DNA from: Clostridia bacterium
Lineage (GTDB): Bacteria > Bacillota > Clostridia > Oscillospirales > CAG-272
Length of the DNA: 5,793 nucleotides
Direction: 5' to 3'
NCBI GenBank assembly: GCA_017518025.1
Contig: JAFWWR010000136.1
Coordinates: 1 to 5,793, forward strand
The notes under the pieces are model-generated. The model did no database searches. It saw only the letters and a list, made by a program, of their open reading frames with translations, and was not told where the DNA came from. This document shows, one piece after another, positions 1 through 5,391 of this stretch. Numbering within the stretch: the first letter of the stretch is position 1; the number at the start of each line of letters is the position of its first letter. A program made the position numbers and the translations under genes.

Positions 1-1
1 G

Positions 2-25
2 AAAGGATCGTCTGCGATCCTTTTT
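2..25 (+). terminator. Intrinsic terminator of a gene left of the window
   Basis: A 9-bp perfect stem (AAAGGATCG paired with CGATCCTTT) closes a 4-nt loop TCTG and runs into five T residues. The T-run on the plus strand suggests it ends a plus-strand transcript entering from the left. That gene is not in the window. Confidence 0.75.
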
Positions 26-72
26 GCGTTTGCCGTGTAAACTGAAAAGCAAAGCGTACAAGCGGCAAACGC
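26..72 (+). other. Long inverted repeat, possible structured RNA
   Basis: GCGTTTGCCG at 26-35 is perfectly complementary to CGGCAAACGC at 63-72. Inside it TGTA (36-39) can pair with TACA (57-60), leaving a 2-nt AG bulge at 61-62 and a loop of about 17 nt. That makes roughly 14 bp of helix. No start codon with a ribosome binding site is visible here. The element sits between two terminators (2-25 and 98-125), so it may be a small RNA or an untranslated tail. It matches no RNA family that I recognise. Confidence 0.35.
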
Positions 73-97
73 GGCAAATCACATTCACTCTGATAAT

Positions 98-125
98 AAG
101 GCAGGATTTTTCGACCTGCCTTTTT
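98..125 (+). terminator. Intrinsic terminator
   Basis: AAGGCAGG (98-105) pairs with CCTGCCTT (115-122) around a 9-nt loop, followed by further T residues. A plus-strand transcript covering the inverted repeat at 26-72 would end here. The opposite strand has a poorer tail (TTATTAT), so weak bidirectional action is possible. Confidence 0.75.
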
Positions 126-131
126 GTTTGT

Positions 132-166
132 AAACAAACCCCGGGCGGCGATTTCTCGCCGCCCGG
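132..166 (-). terminator. Terminator of the XRE regulator gene
   Basis: Read on the minus strand, a perfect 10-bp GC stem (CCGGGCGGCG at 141-150 with CGCCGCCCGG at 157-166, 6-nt loop) is followed by GGTTTGTTT. It lies about 50 nt past the stop codon of the XRE gene. The same hairpin ends the LTA-synthase-like gene at 1090-1124. Confidence 0.7.
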
Positions 167-175
167 TCGCTTTCA
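132..175. repeat. 44-bp direct repeat, copy 1
   Basis: This block matches 1090-1133 in the same orientation. The left part (AAACAAACCCCGGGCGGCG) and right part (CGCCGCCCGGTCGCTTTCA) are identical; only the 6-nt hairpin loop differs (ATTTCT here, TGATTT in copy 2). Weaker similarity continues right to about 197 with one gap; I count 20 matches in the last 26 columns. The matching stretch of copy 2 is the last codons of the LTA-synthase-like gene. The copies bracket the XRE/SLOG gene pair. Confidence 0.85.
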
Positions 176-215
176 CTTCATTTTCGCTCCGCGAGCCCCA
201 TCACGGGCGGCGGGA

Positions 216-467
216 TCAATCCTCGTCATTCTCCTCAAAAGAAAAATCGTTCAGTTCCTTAAAATCGAGAAATTCCGATACTGTCATATTGAAAGTATTG
301 GCGATCTTGTGGAGAGTTTTGATCCTCGGATTCCTGGTATTCCCTCTGACGATATTGTCAAGAGTGGACTGACGGACGCCGCTCATGGTCGCCAGTTTAT
401 TGATCGCTATTCCCCGCTCTTTACACAGAGAACGGATACGATAAACGAATAATTCGTAGTATTCCAT
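216..467 (-). CDS. XRE-family HTH transcriptional regulator
   Basis: An 83-residue Cro/C1-type DNA-binding protein that is almost only the DNA-binding domain. Residues 8-18 (VYRIRSLCKER) form the usual first helix. The helix-turn-helix spans about residues 21-41 (INKLATMSGVRQSTLDNIVRG), and NPRIKTLHKIANTFNMTVSEF (47-66) is the typical closing half of the HTH_3 fold. The tail from residue 71 is acidic. No ligand or sensor domain is present. The ATG at 465-467 is preceded by GGAGG at 7-nt spacing. The gene is divergent from the SLOG gene at 622, and operator-like inverted repeats cover the shared promoter region, so it most likely represses itself and that partner. The family is clear; the targets are inferred. 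Confidence 0.92.
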   Translation of the reverse strand: MEYYELFVYRIRSLCKERGIAINKLATMSGVRQSTLDNIVRGNTRNPRIKTLHKIANTFNMTVSEFLDFKELNDFSFEENDED

Positions 468-490
468 ACCTCAGCCTCCATACACTGATT

Positions 491-504
491 ACCCGCATGT
501 GGGT
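491..504. promoter_or_regulatory. Operator-like inverted repeat O1
   Basis: ACCC GCATGT GGGT, extended by TT on the left and AA on the right into a near-perfect 18-bp palindrome (489-506). It lies at the predicted transcription start of the XRE gene, where bound repressor would block that promoter. It is one of three sites with the same 6-nt spacing. Confidence 0.6.
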
Positions 505-510
505 AAATCA

Positions 511-539
511 ATGATAGTATGGATTCAAGAAGGAATTAA
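511..539 (-). promoter_or_regulatory. Predicted promoter of the XRE regulator
   Basis: On the minus strand, -35 TTAATT (539 to 534) and -10 TATCAT (516 to 511) are 17 nt apart. The expected start near 504 falls in operator O1. The -35 box overlaps the left arm of operator O2. Confidence 0.5.
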
Positions 540-551
540 CCGAATACGGGT
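538..551. promoter_or_regulatory. Operator-like inverted repeat O2
   Basis: AACC GAATAC GGGT has the same architecture as O1 and O3, with one mismatch in the left arm. It touches the -35 boxes of both divergent promoters (TTAATT on minus, TTGACA on plus), so a single bound dimer could shut both genes. Its right part AATACGGGT recurs exactly 50 bp downstream in O3. Confidence 0.55.
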
Positions 552-580
552 TGACATTTGCATATTTTTCGGGTTATTAT
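551..580 (+). promoter_or_regulatory. Predicted promoter of the SLOG gene
   Basis: Consensus -35 TTGACA (551-556) and -10 TATTAT (575-580) at 18-nt spacing; TTATTA at 574-579 gives 17 nt. The start would fall near 587, between the arms of the palindrome and O3. The perfect TATAAT at 581-586 is too far from this -35 (24 nt) to pair with it. Confidence 0.65.
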
Positions 581-591
581 TATAATAACCC
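571..591. promoter_or_regulatory. AT-rich palindrome over the SLOG gene -10 box
   Basis: GGGTTATTA (571-579) and TAATAACCC (583-591) are perfect 9-bp inverted arms around a 3-bp TTA centre. The outer GGGT/ACCC half-sites are those of operators O1-O3 but face the other way. The right arm supplies the left half-site of O3. It could be a further operator or a start-site hairpin. Confidence 0.5.
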
Positions 592-601
592 AAATACGGG
601 T
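588..601. promoter_or_regulatory. Operator-like inverted repeat O3
   Basis: ACCC AAATAC GGGT lies just at or after the predicted start of the SLOG transcript. Centre-to-centre distances O1-O2 and O2-O3 are 47 and 50 bp, so all three sites lie on roughly similar helix faces. Confidence 0.6.
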
Positions 602-621
602 AATATAATCTGGAGTTAAAT

Positions 622-1080
622 ATGTCAGCCTGCACATTTTTCGGGCACCGATCCGTGACGCAAAAAATAGAGCCGACCCTTAGATCGACTCTGATCAAAC
701 TGATTGAAGAAAACGTGGTTGATTTGTTTTATATCGGCAATAACGGAGGATTTGACATGACGGTCCGGAATGTACTGCGCGATCTTACGAAAATATACCC
801 GATCAGTTATTTCGTTGTTCTCGCATATTTACCGAAAGAAAACAGGTCGCCCGATCTTTCTGACTTTTCCGACACGATCATCCCTGACGGAATAGAAAAA
901 GTGCCGCGGCGTTTTGCTATAGACTACAGAAACATGTGGATGTTTTCCCGTTCCGATCATGTCGTGACGTACGTCAGAGATGACGTCGCCTCCTGCGCCG
1001 CAAAATATAAACGACTTGCCGTGAGAAAAGGAATAAAGAACATTGAACTTTGCGATCTGATAGGGACCACTTCGTTTTGA
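622..1080 (+). CDS. SLOG-superfamily protein (DUF1273/YpsA-like)
   Basis: A 152-residue soluble protein. The N-terminal TFFGHR (5-10), the glycine loop GNNGGFD (39-45), VVLAYLP (65-71), FSDTIIPDGIE (82-92), PRRFAIDYRNMWM (95-107) and SDHVVTYV (111-118) are the hallmark blocks of the TFFGHR proteins common in Firmicutes. They belong to the SLOG Rossmann-like fold, thought to bind nucleotide-derived ligands. Where relatives usually have a Gly-Gly-Ala stretch after the VTYV strand, this protein has ASCAA (123-127), so the ligand pocket may be altered. ATG 622 has GGAG at 6-nt spacing. The gene is divergent from a small XRE repressor and read from an operator-covered promoter. Sampled 60-base lines (661-780) are 40-45% GC, against 65% for 1201-1260 in the next gene. 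No enzymatic activity can be assigned. Confidence 0.8.
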   Translation: MSACTFFGHRSVTQKIEPTLRSTLIKLIEENVVDLFYIGNNGGFDMTVRNVLRDLTKIYPISYFVVLAYLPKENRSPDLSDFSDTIIPDGIEKVPRRFAIDYRNMWMFSRSDHVVTYVRDDVASCAAKYKRLAVRKGIKNIELCDLIGTTSF

Positions 1081-1089
1081 GTCCTCTTC

Positions 1090-1124
1090 AAACAAACCCC
1101 GGGCGGCGTGATTTCGCCGCCCGG
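1090..1124 (-). terminator. Terminator of the LTA-synthase-like gene
   Basis: On the minus strand, a 10-bp GC stem (1099-1108 with 1115-1124, 6-nt loop) is followed by GGTTTGTTT. It starts 6 nt past the stop codon. The convergent SLOG gene ends 18 nt from its other side, so the hairpin may stop transcription from both directions. Confidence 0.75.
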
Positions 1125-1133
1125 TCGCTTTCA
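1090..1133. repeat. 44-bp direct repeat, copy 2
   Basis: Matches 132-175 in the same orientation, with identical stem arms and flanks and a changed 6-nt loop. Its right end includes the stop codon of the LTA-synthase-like gene. The weaker extension to about 1156 lies inside that gene, aligning its final RLVDQKVK codons with non-coding DNA next to copy 1. Confidence 0.85.
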
Positions 1134-3053
1134 TTTAACTTTCTGATCCACGAGCCGGTAGTACTCCCATTTGTCCAGCTTGTCGATCACGGCCTGCTGT
1201 TTTTCGCTGAGGGTCTCCGTCACCGTGCCGTCCGGGAGGACGTACCTGCCGTGGCTGATGACGGGCAGTTCGCGCCTCGAGTCGCCGAGGAAATCGAAAT
1301 ACGCGTCCGTCCCTCTCATGCCGCACAGCTCGTACGCCAGCTCGCCGAGGTAGATCGCGCTGATCCGCCCGTCCGCGGGCAGATCGAGCATGGCGATCTT
1401 CTCCTTATAATCACACGAGTCCTCAAACGCGCCGTTCACCCAGATCACGAAGGGGGTGGAATAGGTGTCCACCGCCGCCTCCGGGTCGTTCTCCTCGCCG
1501 ATCTTCAGTCCGATCTCGCGATACACGCTGAAATTCGATCCCATGGCGGGGAGATGATCGCCCCAGAAAACGAGCATCACCGGTCTGTCGGCGCCGTCGA
1601 AGTATTCCGTCAGCCGTTTCAGCAGGACCGACGAATCGCGGATCCCCTCCGCGTAGACAGACAGGTTTGTCGCCGCGCCGGAGGAGATCTCCCGGGTAAA
1701 GCCGAGTTTCTCGACCTTGAAGCCGTACTTGCCGCTGCCGTACGCCTGGTGATTCTGTATGGTCACGGTGAACGCGAACCACGGGTCCTCCGACGAGGCG
1801 ACGTATTCCTCGTAATCCTCGATGAGCTTGTCGCCGAAGGCCTCGTCCGTGATGAATCTGCCGCCCTTTTTGTCCGGGTCCGTGAAATCACGGGAGAACA
1901 CCTGCGTGTCAAGACCGAAATGGCTGTATACGCTTTGCCTGTTGTAGAAGTAATAGCTACCCGGGTGCATGAAGTACCCCTCGTACCCCTCTCCGGCGAA
2001 GACCCGCGCCAGGGACGGCACGTCCTTGTGCACGGTGCGGAAGGAGGACGTCTGCATCTTCGAGATCATCTTCGTCTGCATGCCGGTGATCACGTCGAAC
2101 TCGGTGTTCGCGGTGCCCGCGCCGAAGTCCGGTACCACCACCTTGCCCGCCACCGAGCGCGGCGACGACGCCACTTCGCGGAACAGCGCCAGCGGATCGC
2201 CGCTCTCGCCGTACTCGATACAGTCCGCGTCGGCCATGAAGTCGCTGAAGGCCTCGCACTGAATGAAGATCACGTCGGCGGCGACGCGCTCCGCCGGATC
2301 CGCCGGGGTCGCCGTCTCCTTATCCCAGGACGCGGCGGCGGACTTGCTGTAGCCCGACGGCCGCTCTATTTTATTTGAATTGAACGTGCGGAAGAATCCG
2401 TATATGAAACCGGTGTTGTCGAACACAGCCGGAACGTTGTATACGGAATATTTGCCGCCGTCTCCCTTGACGCGTCGCTCCACCTTCACGTTGATATTCC
2501 CCATGAGGTCCTCCGACGGGTAGACCTTCGCCATCATGACCGCCATGAGCGTGACGGAGAGGACTCCCGCCGCCGCGCGGACCGGGATCCATTTGCCCGA
2601 TTTTATCTTTATCCCGGCGAGGATCAGCAGCGCAGACGCCAGAACGGTGAGCACGATGAGCCAGATATGGAGGTTCAGCTTATACTCCCCGGTGGCCTGA
2701 AGCGCCTCGGTGATGAGACCGAAATCAGCCGCGGTCAGCGGGTCGTTACGTCCCTCGATCTTGATGAGATTGATTATCGAGAGGAGATTGAATACCAGAG
2801 AGGTCAGGGCGCCCGCCCAGAACACGTTGGCGCAGATCGCCCACGCCACGCCGAACAGTGCGATCACCGGAACGGCGTTCAGCAGCCAGAGCACCGGCGC
2901 CGCCATGAAATTTTTCAGCGTTTCGGCGAATTTGCCCGGCTGGATGGCGACGGTGGACAAAAGGATAAAGAAACACATGAGGACCGCGGCGAATACCGCC
3001 ACGCTCCAATGCATCCTTATCTTCTTTTTGAAAAACTTCTTTACCGTTTTCAC
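1131..3053 (-). CDS. LTA-synthase-like membrane sulfatase-fold transferase
   Basis: A 640-residue membrane enzyme of the LtaS/phosphoglycerol transferase (alkaline phosphatase/sulfatase) family, expected to move glycerol-phosphate-type groups onto a surface polymer outside the membrane. A lysine-rich start is followed by five hydrophobic segments (about 17-37, 52-74, 77-98, 128-149, 158-176), then the extracellular domain. Catalytic blocks, numbered from the chosen start: IQCEAF (metal-ligand Glu267), GAGTANTEF (nucleophile Thr314), FMHPGSYYFYNR (360-372), TIQNHQAY (431-438) and WGDHLPAMG (Asp499, His500). These fit the LtaS metal and threonine sites. The frame opens at GTG 3119, but that codon overlaps the predicted -10 box and has no ribosome binding site. 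I chose GTG 3053 (MKTVKKFFKKK); ATG 3014 is the alternative. Whether it makes true lipoteichoic acid or another polymer is open. Confidence 0.88.
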   Translation of the reverse strand: MKTVKKFFKKKIRMHWSVAVFAAVLMCFFILLSTVAIQPGKFAETLKNFMAAPVLWLLNAVPVIALFGVAWAICANVFWAGALTSLVFNLLSIINLIKIEGRNDPLTAADFGLITEALQATGEYKLNLHIWLIVLTVLASALLILAGIKIKSGKWIPVRAAAGVLSVTLMAVMMAKVYPSEDLMGNINVKVERRVKGDGGKYSVYNVPAVFDNTGFIYGFFRTFNSNKIERPSGYSKSAAASWDKETATPADPAERVAADVIFIQCEAFSDFMADADCIEYGESGDPLALFREVASSPRSVAGKVVVPDFGAGTANTEFDVITGMQTKMISKMQTSSFRTVHKDVPSLARVFAGEGYEGYFMHPGSYYFYNRQSVYSHFGLDTQVFSRDFTDPDKKGGRFITDEAFGDKLIEDYEEYVASSEDPWFAFTVTIQNHQAYGSGKYGFKVEKLGFTREISSGAATNLSVYAEGIRDSSVLLKRLTEYFDGADRPVMLVFWGDHLPAMGSNFSVYREIGLKIGEENDPEAAVDTYSTPFVIWVNGAFEDSCDYKEKIAMLDLPADGRISAIYLGELAYELCGMRGTDAYFDFLGDSRRELPVISHGRYVLPDGTVTETLSEKQQAVIDKLDKWEYYRLVDQKVK

Positions 3054-3109
3054 CGTCGTCCGGCCGTCTCTTTCCGCCGCCTTGCGGGGGACGCCCGCGC
3101 GACGACAAT

Positions 3110-3138
3110 ATTTTATCACATCGGAGGCGGGAAATCAA
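3110..3138 (-). promoter_or_regulatory. Predicted promoter of the LTA-synthase-like gene
   Basis: Minus strand: -35 TTGATT (3138 to 3133), 17-nt spacer, -10 TAAAAT (3115 to 3110) preceded by TGA, an extended -10. Transcription would start near 3103, downstream of the GTG at 3117-3119, which argues for an internal start codon. Confidence 0.65.
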
Positions 3139-3146
3139 TATTCGTG

Positions 3147-3175
3147 TTGACAATCGCTCCGCCTTGTTGTATCAT
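3147..3175 (+). promoter_or_regulatory. Predicted promoter of the GH172 gene
   Basis: Consensus -35 TTGACA (3147-3152), exactly 17 nt, -10 TATCAT (3170-3175). The start is expected near 3182, giving a leader of about 23 nt with GGAGG at 3194-3198. Only 8 bp separate this -35 box from that of the opposite promoter. Confidence 0.75.
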
Positions 3176-3204
3176 TGGTAAAAAGAACATATCGGAGGTA
3201 TAAA

Positions 3205-4299
3205 ATGAGCAGTCTGAACGAGTTGACGCGTCCCCTTCCCTTCAGGGCGAGGAGAGAGAGCAGTTATGACAGGACCGGAGGGAACATAGACTTCTTCGAG
3301 ATACCCGGCGGCTCGTCGGTGACCCTGATGGACCGCAGCGCCGCGGGCGAGATCCGTCACATCTGGATGGCGGTGGGAACGGAGGATCCGTTCTATCTCC
3401 GGAAATGCCTCATACGCATGTGGTGGGACGGCGAGGACACCCCTTCCGTCGAGTGCCCCGTGGGAGATTTCTTCTGCCTCGGTCACGCCCGTTCCTATAC
3501 AATGAGCAACGCGTGTTTTTCGACAAGCGTCAATGACGAGCAGCGCCAGGGCGAGGGCGTTGCGCTGAACTGCTGGGTCCCCATGCCGTTCAGAAAGAGC
3601 GCCCGTATCGAATTCGTCAACGATCAGTCCGAGATGGTGAGACTCTGGTATTACGTCGACTGGCGTGAGTTCGACTCTCTCCCGGAAGACACCTTCACCT
3701 TCCACGCGTCCTGGAGGCGGGAGAATCCCGCCGTGACGCCGGAGGGCGCCGATACGGAATACAATCTCACCGACGAGTACAATTTCCGCATCCTCTACGC
3801 CGAGGGCGCCGGGAACTACCTCGGAGTCAATATGTCCATCGACAATCTTGAAGGCGAATGGTGGGGCGAGGGAGACGATATGATCTTCATCGACCGCCCC
3901 GAGGGCACGAAGGAAAAGGGCGGGACGTGGCCGCCGGATCTTCACGGCACCGGCAGCGAGGACTACTTCTGCCACGCCTGGGGCATGCAGAGCACCACGG
4001 CGCCGTTCTCCGGCGAATCATGGTGCGAGGACAAGTTCTTCCTCAGGGCGCACAACTGCAACGGCAAGGTGGCGGTCTACCGCTTCCACGTGGCGGACCC
4101 GATCCCGTTCCGGGAGAAGATCCGCGTCTCCATCGAGCACGGTCACGCCAACGACCGCTCCGACGACATCGCGGTGACGGCGTACTGGTATCAATCCGAG
4201 CCCCACTGCCTCGCAAGCTTCGATCCCCTGCCGCAGGCGGAGGAAAGAGTGCCCCGCCCCACCCCGGACAGAGGCCGCCGTTTGGCGACGTATATGTGA
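3205..4299 (+). CDS. DUF2961 / GH172 family glycoside hydrolase
   Basis: A 364-residue protein of the DUF2961 family, now glycoside hydrolase family 172; studied members act on alpha-D-fructofuranosyl or D-arabinofuranosyl linkages. Family blocks in order: GEIRHIWMAV (48-57), WWDGEDTPSVECPVGDFF (73-90), RIEFVND (134-140), LWYYVDWREF (147-156), GEWWGEGDDMIFID (217-230), LHGTGSEDYFCHAW (246-259), and YRFHVADPIPF with SIEHGHANDR (292-318), ending AYWYQ. The Glu of GSEDYF (252) is a likely catalytic residue; I cannot place the second acid securely. No signal peptide or membrane segment is seen, so it is probably cytosolic and works on imported oligosaccharides. ATG 3205 has GGAGG at 6-nt spacing; the upstream TTG at 3175 lies in the -10 box. 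It diverges from the LTA-synthase-like gene. Substrate is unknown. Confidence 0.88.
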   Translation: MSSLNELTRPLPFRARRESSYDRTGGNIDFFEIPGGSSVTLMDRSAAGEIRHIWMAVGTEDPFYLRKCLIRMWWDGEDTPSVECPVGDFFCLGHARSYTMSNACFSTSVNDEQRQGEGVALNCWVPMPFRKSARIEFVNDQSEMVRLWYYVDWREFDSLPEDTFTFHASWRRENPAVTPEGADTEYNLTDEYNFRILYAEGAGNYLGVNMSIDNLEGEWWGEGDDMIFIDRPEGTKEKGGTWPPDLHGTGSEDYFCHAWGMQSTTAPFSGESWCEDKFFLRAHNCNGKVAVYRFHVADPIPFREKIRVSIEHGHANDRSDDIAVTAYWYQSEPHCLASFDPLPQAEERVPRPTPDRGRRLATYM

Positions 4300-4318
4300 C
4301 GCGGCGCGGATTTTCAAC

Positions 4319-4374
4319 AAAATCTGAAAAAAATTAAAATTCCTCTTGCATATCGGTTTCCTTTATGATATAAT
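4319..4374 (+). promoter_or_regulatory. Strong promoter of rpmB with A/T-rich upstream element
   Basis: -35 TTGCAT (4346-4351), 17-nt spacer, perfect -10 TATAAT (4369-4374) preceded by TGA, an extended -10. The A-rich tract at 4319-4340 resembles an UP element. The start is expected near 4381, giving a leader of about 50 nt. This fits a highly expressed ribosomal protein gene. Confidence 0.85.
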
Positions 4375-4430
4375 ATCGGTTGCTGATTTGCAAAATGATC
4401 GATTTCATAACATAGACGGAGGTGTAAGTC

Positions 4431-4616
4431 ATGGCAAAATGCTCTGTCTGCGGCAAGGGAGTTTCCTTCGGTCACAACGTCTCCCACTCCAACCGCAAGA
4501 CCAACAGAATGTGGAAGCCCAACATCAGACGGGTCAAGGTCGTCGTCAACGGCACTCACAAGACTGTTAACGTTTGCTCCCGTTGTCTTCGTTCGGGCAA
4601 GGTAGCAAGAGTATAA
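4431..4616 (+). CDS. rpmB: 50S ribosomal protein L28 (bL28)
   Basis: A 61-residue basic protein, the usual length of the short bL28 form in Firmicutes. MAKCSVCGKGVSFGHNVSHS is the typical start, followed by KTNRMWKPNIRRVKV and a C-terminal CSRCLRSGKVARV. The two Cys pairs (Cys4/Cys7 and Cys49/Cys52) make this the zinc-ribbon (C+) version. It is a structural part of the large ribosomal subunit. ATG 4431 is preceded by GGAGGTG at 4418-4424, 8 nt of spacing counted from GGAGG. The gene has its own promoter and a terminator 17 nt after the stop codon. It forms a separate unit, although the next gene lacks a clear promoter and may depend on read-through from here. Confidence 0.98.
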   Translation: MAKCSVCGKGVSFGHNVSHSNRKTNRMWKPNIRRVKVVVNGTHKTVNVCSRCLRSGKVARV

Positions 4617-4632
4617 TTAAAAACGACCGAAC

Positions 4633-4664
4633 AAGCTCCCTTTCATAACGAAGGGAGCTTTTCT
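4633..4664 (+). terminator. rpmB terminator
   Basis: AAGCTCCCTT (4633-4642) pairs with AAGGGAGCTT (4651-4660) around an 8-nt loop and ends in TTCT. The stem is 10 bp but the T-run is short and broken, so partial read-through into the gene at 4684 is plausible. Confidence 0.8.
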
Positions 4665-4683
4665 ATTTCACGGAGGGTATGCG

Positions 4684-5391
4684 ATGGGAAAACCGCTTTG
4701 CCTGATATCTTGCCGGGTCCCCCCGGGGATCGCCGAGGGGCTCTCGGACCTGTTCGAGGTGACGCTTCTTCCGCCGGATCCCTGTCTCGCGGCGCCCGTC
4801 GCATCCCACGCCGATATGCTGCTCTTCCGGATAGGGAACGCGGTTTTCATCCACGAAAAGTACGCGGAGGTTGCCGGAGAGACGGTCACACGCCTCCGGG
4901 AGCGGGGGATGACGGTGATCACGGCGTCCGGTCCGAGGGGTGAAAAATACCCTTTCGACGTGGGGCTGAACTGCGCGGTCCTCGGCGGCGCTGTGCTTTG
5001 CAGAAAAGATTCCGCCGCGCCGGAGATCCTCTCGTTCTGCGAGGCGCGCGGGGTGCCTGCGGTGAACGTCCGGCAGGGGTACGCCGCCTGCTCGTCCCTT
5101 TTTTTCGGTAATTCGGCGGTGACCGCCGATCCGTCCGTCGCCGCGGCGGCGGAGTCCCTCGGCGCGGAGGTGCTCCGCATCAGGCCGGGGCATATCGCGC
5201 TGCCCGGATACGACACGGGCTTCATCGGAAGCGCGTCCGGAGTGCGGGGGAGGGAGATATACTTCTTCGGGGACGTTGACGCCCACCCCGACGGGGGAAA
5301 AATACTGGATTTCGCCGCGGAACGCGGAATGGAGTGCGTCTCTCTCGGGGACGGACCTCTGACCGACCTCGGCGGGATGATGATAGTATAA
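4684..5391 (+). CDS. DUF6873 family GME-fold protein
   Basis: A 235-residue soluble protein that I recognise as the DUF6873 family, seen mainly in Clostridia and predicted to share the fold of guanidino-group-modifying enzymes (amidinotransferase/arginine deiminase superfamily). Conserved-looking blocks: SHADML (41-46), YPFDVGLN (89-96), NVRQGYAACSS (128-138), VTADPS (146-151), RPGHIALPGYDTGFIGSASG (167-186), FFGDVDAHPDGGKI (194-207) and LTDLGG (226-231). His42, Cys136, Asp177 and His201 are candidate active-site residues from motif position only. No signal peptide or membrane segment. ATG 4684 has GGAGGG at 6-nt spacing; the ATG at 4679 is out of frame. It follows rpmB by 67 nt, with only the rpmB terminator between, and shows no convincing promoter. 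Substrate and role are unknown. Confidence 0.8.
   Translation: MGKPLCLISCRVPPGIAEGLSDLFEVTLLPPDPCLAAPVASHADMLLFRIGNAVFIHEKYAEVAGETVTRLRERGMTVITASGPRGEKYPFDVGLNCAVLGGAVLCRKDSAAPEILSFCEARGVPAVNVRQGYAACSSLFFGNSAVTADPSVAAAAESLGAEVLRIRPGHIALPGYDTGFIGSASGVRGREIYFFGDVDAHPDGGKILDFAAERGMECVSLGDGPLTDLGGMMIV

Noticed and set aside
24..452. Plus-strand open frame of 142 codons over the left end
   Set aside because: It crosses two terminator hairpins and the antisense of the XRE gene, and begins at a TTG inside the first terminator.
581..586. Perfect TATAAT as -10 box for the SLOG gene
   Set aside because: It is 24 nt from TTGACA, too far; TATTAT at 575-580 fits the spacing. Use with another, unseen -35 cannot be excluded.
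1050..2378. Long plus-strand open frame of 442 codons opposite the LTA-synthase-like gene
   Set aside because: It is antisense to a clear enzyme, its composition is Arg/Val/His-rich as expected from a GC-rich shadow frame, and it has no recognisable domain or ribosome binding site.
3172..3975. Minus-strand open frame of 267 codons opposite the GH172 gene
   Set aside because: It is an antisense shadow of conserved GH172 blocks and has no motif of its own.
4309..4324. Hairpin GATTTT-CAAC-AAAATC after the GH172 gene
   Set aside because: The stem is only 6 bp, mostly A/T, and is followed by A rather than T residues, so it is not a convincing terminator; the tract is better read as the rpmB upstream element.
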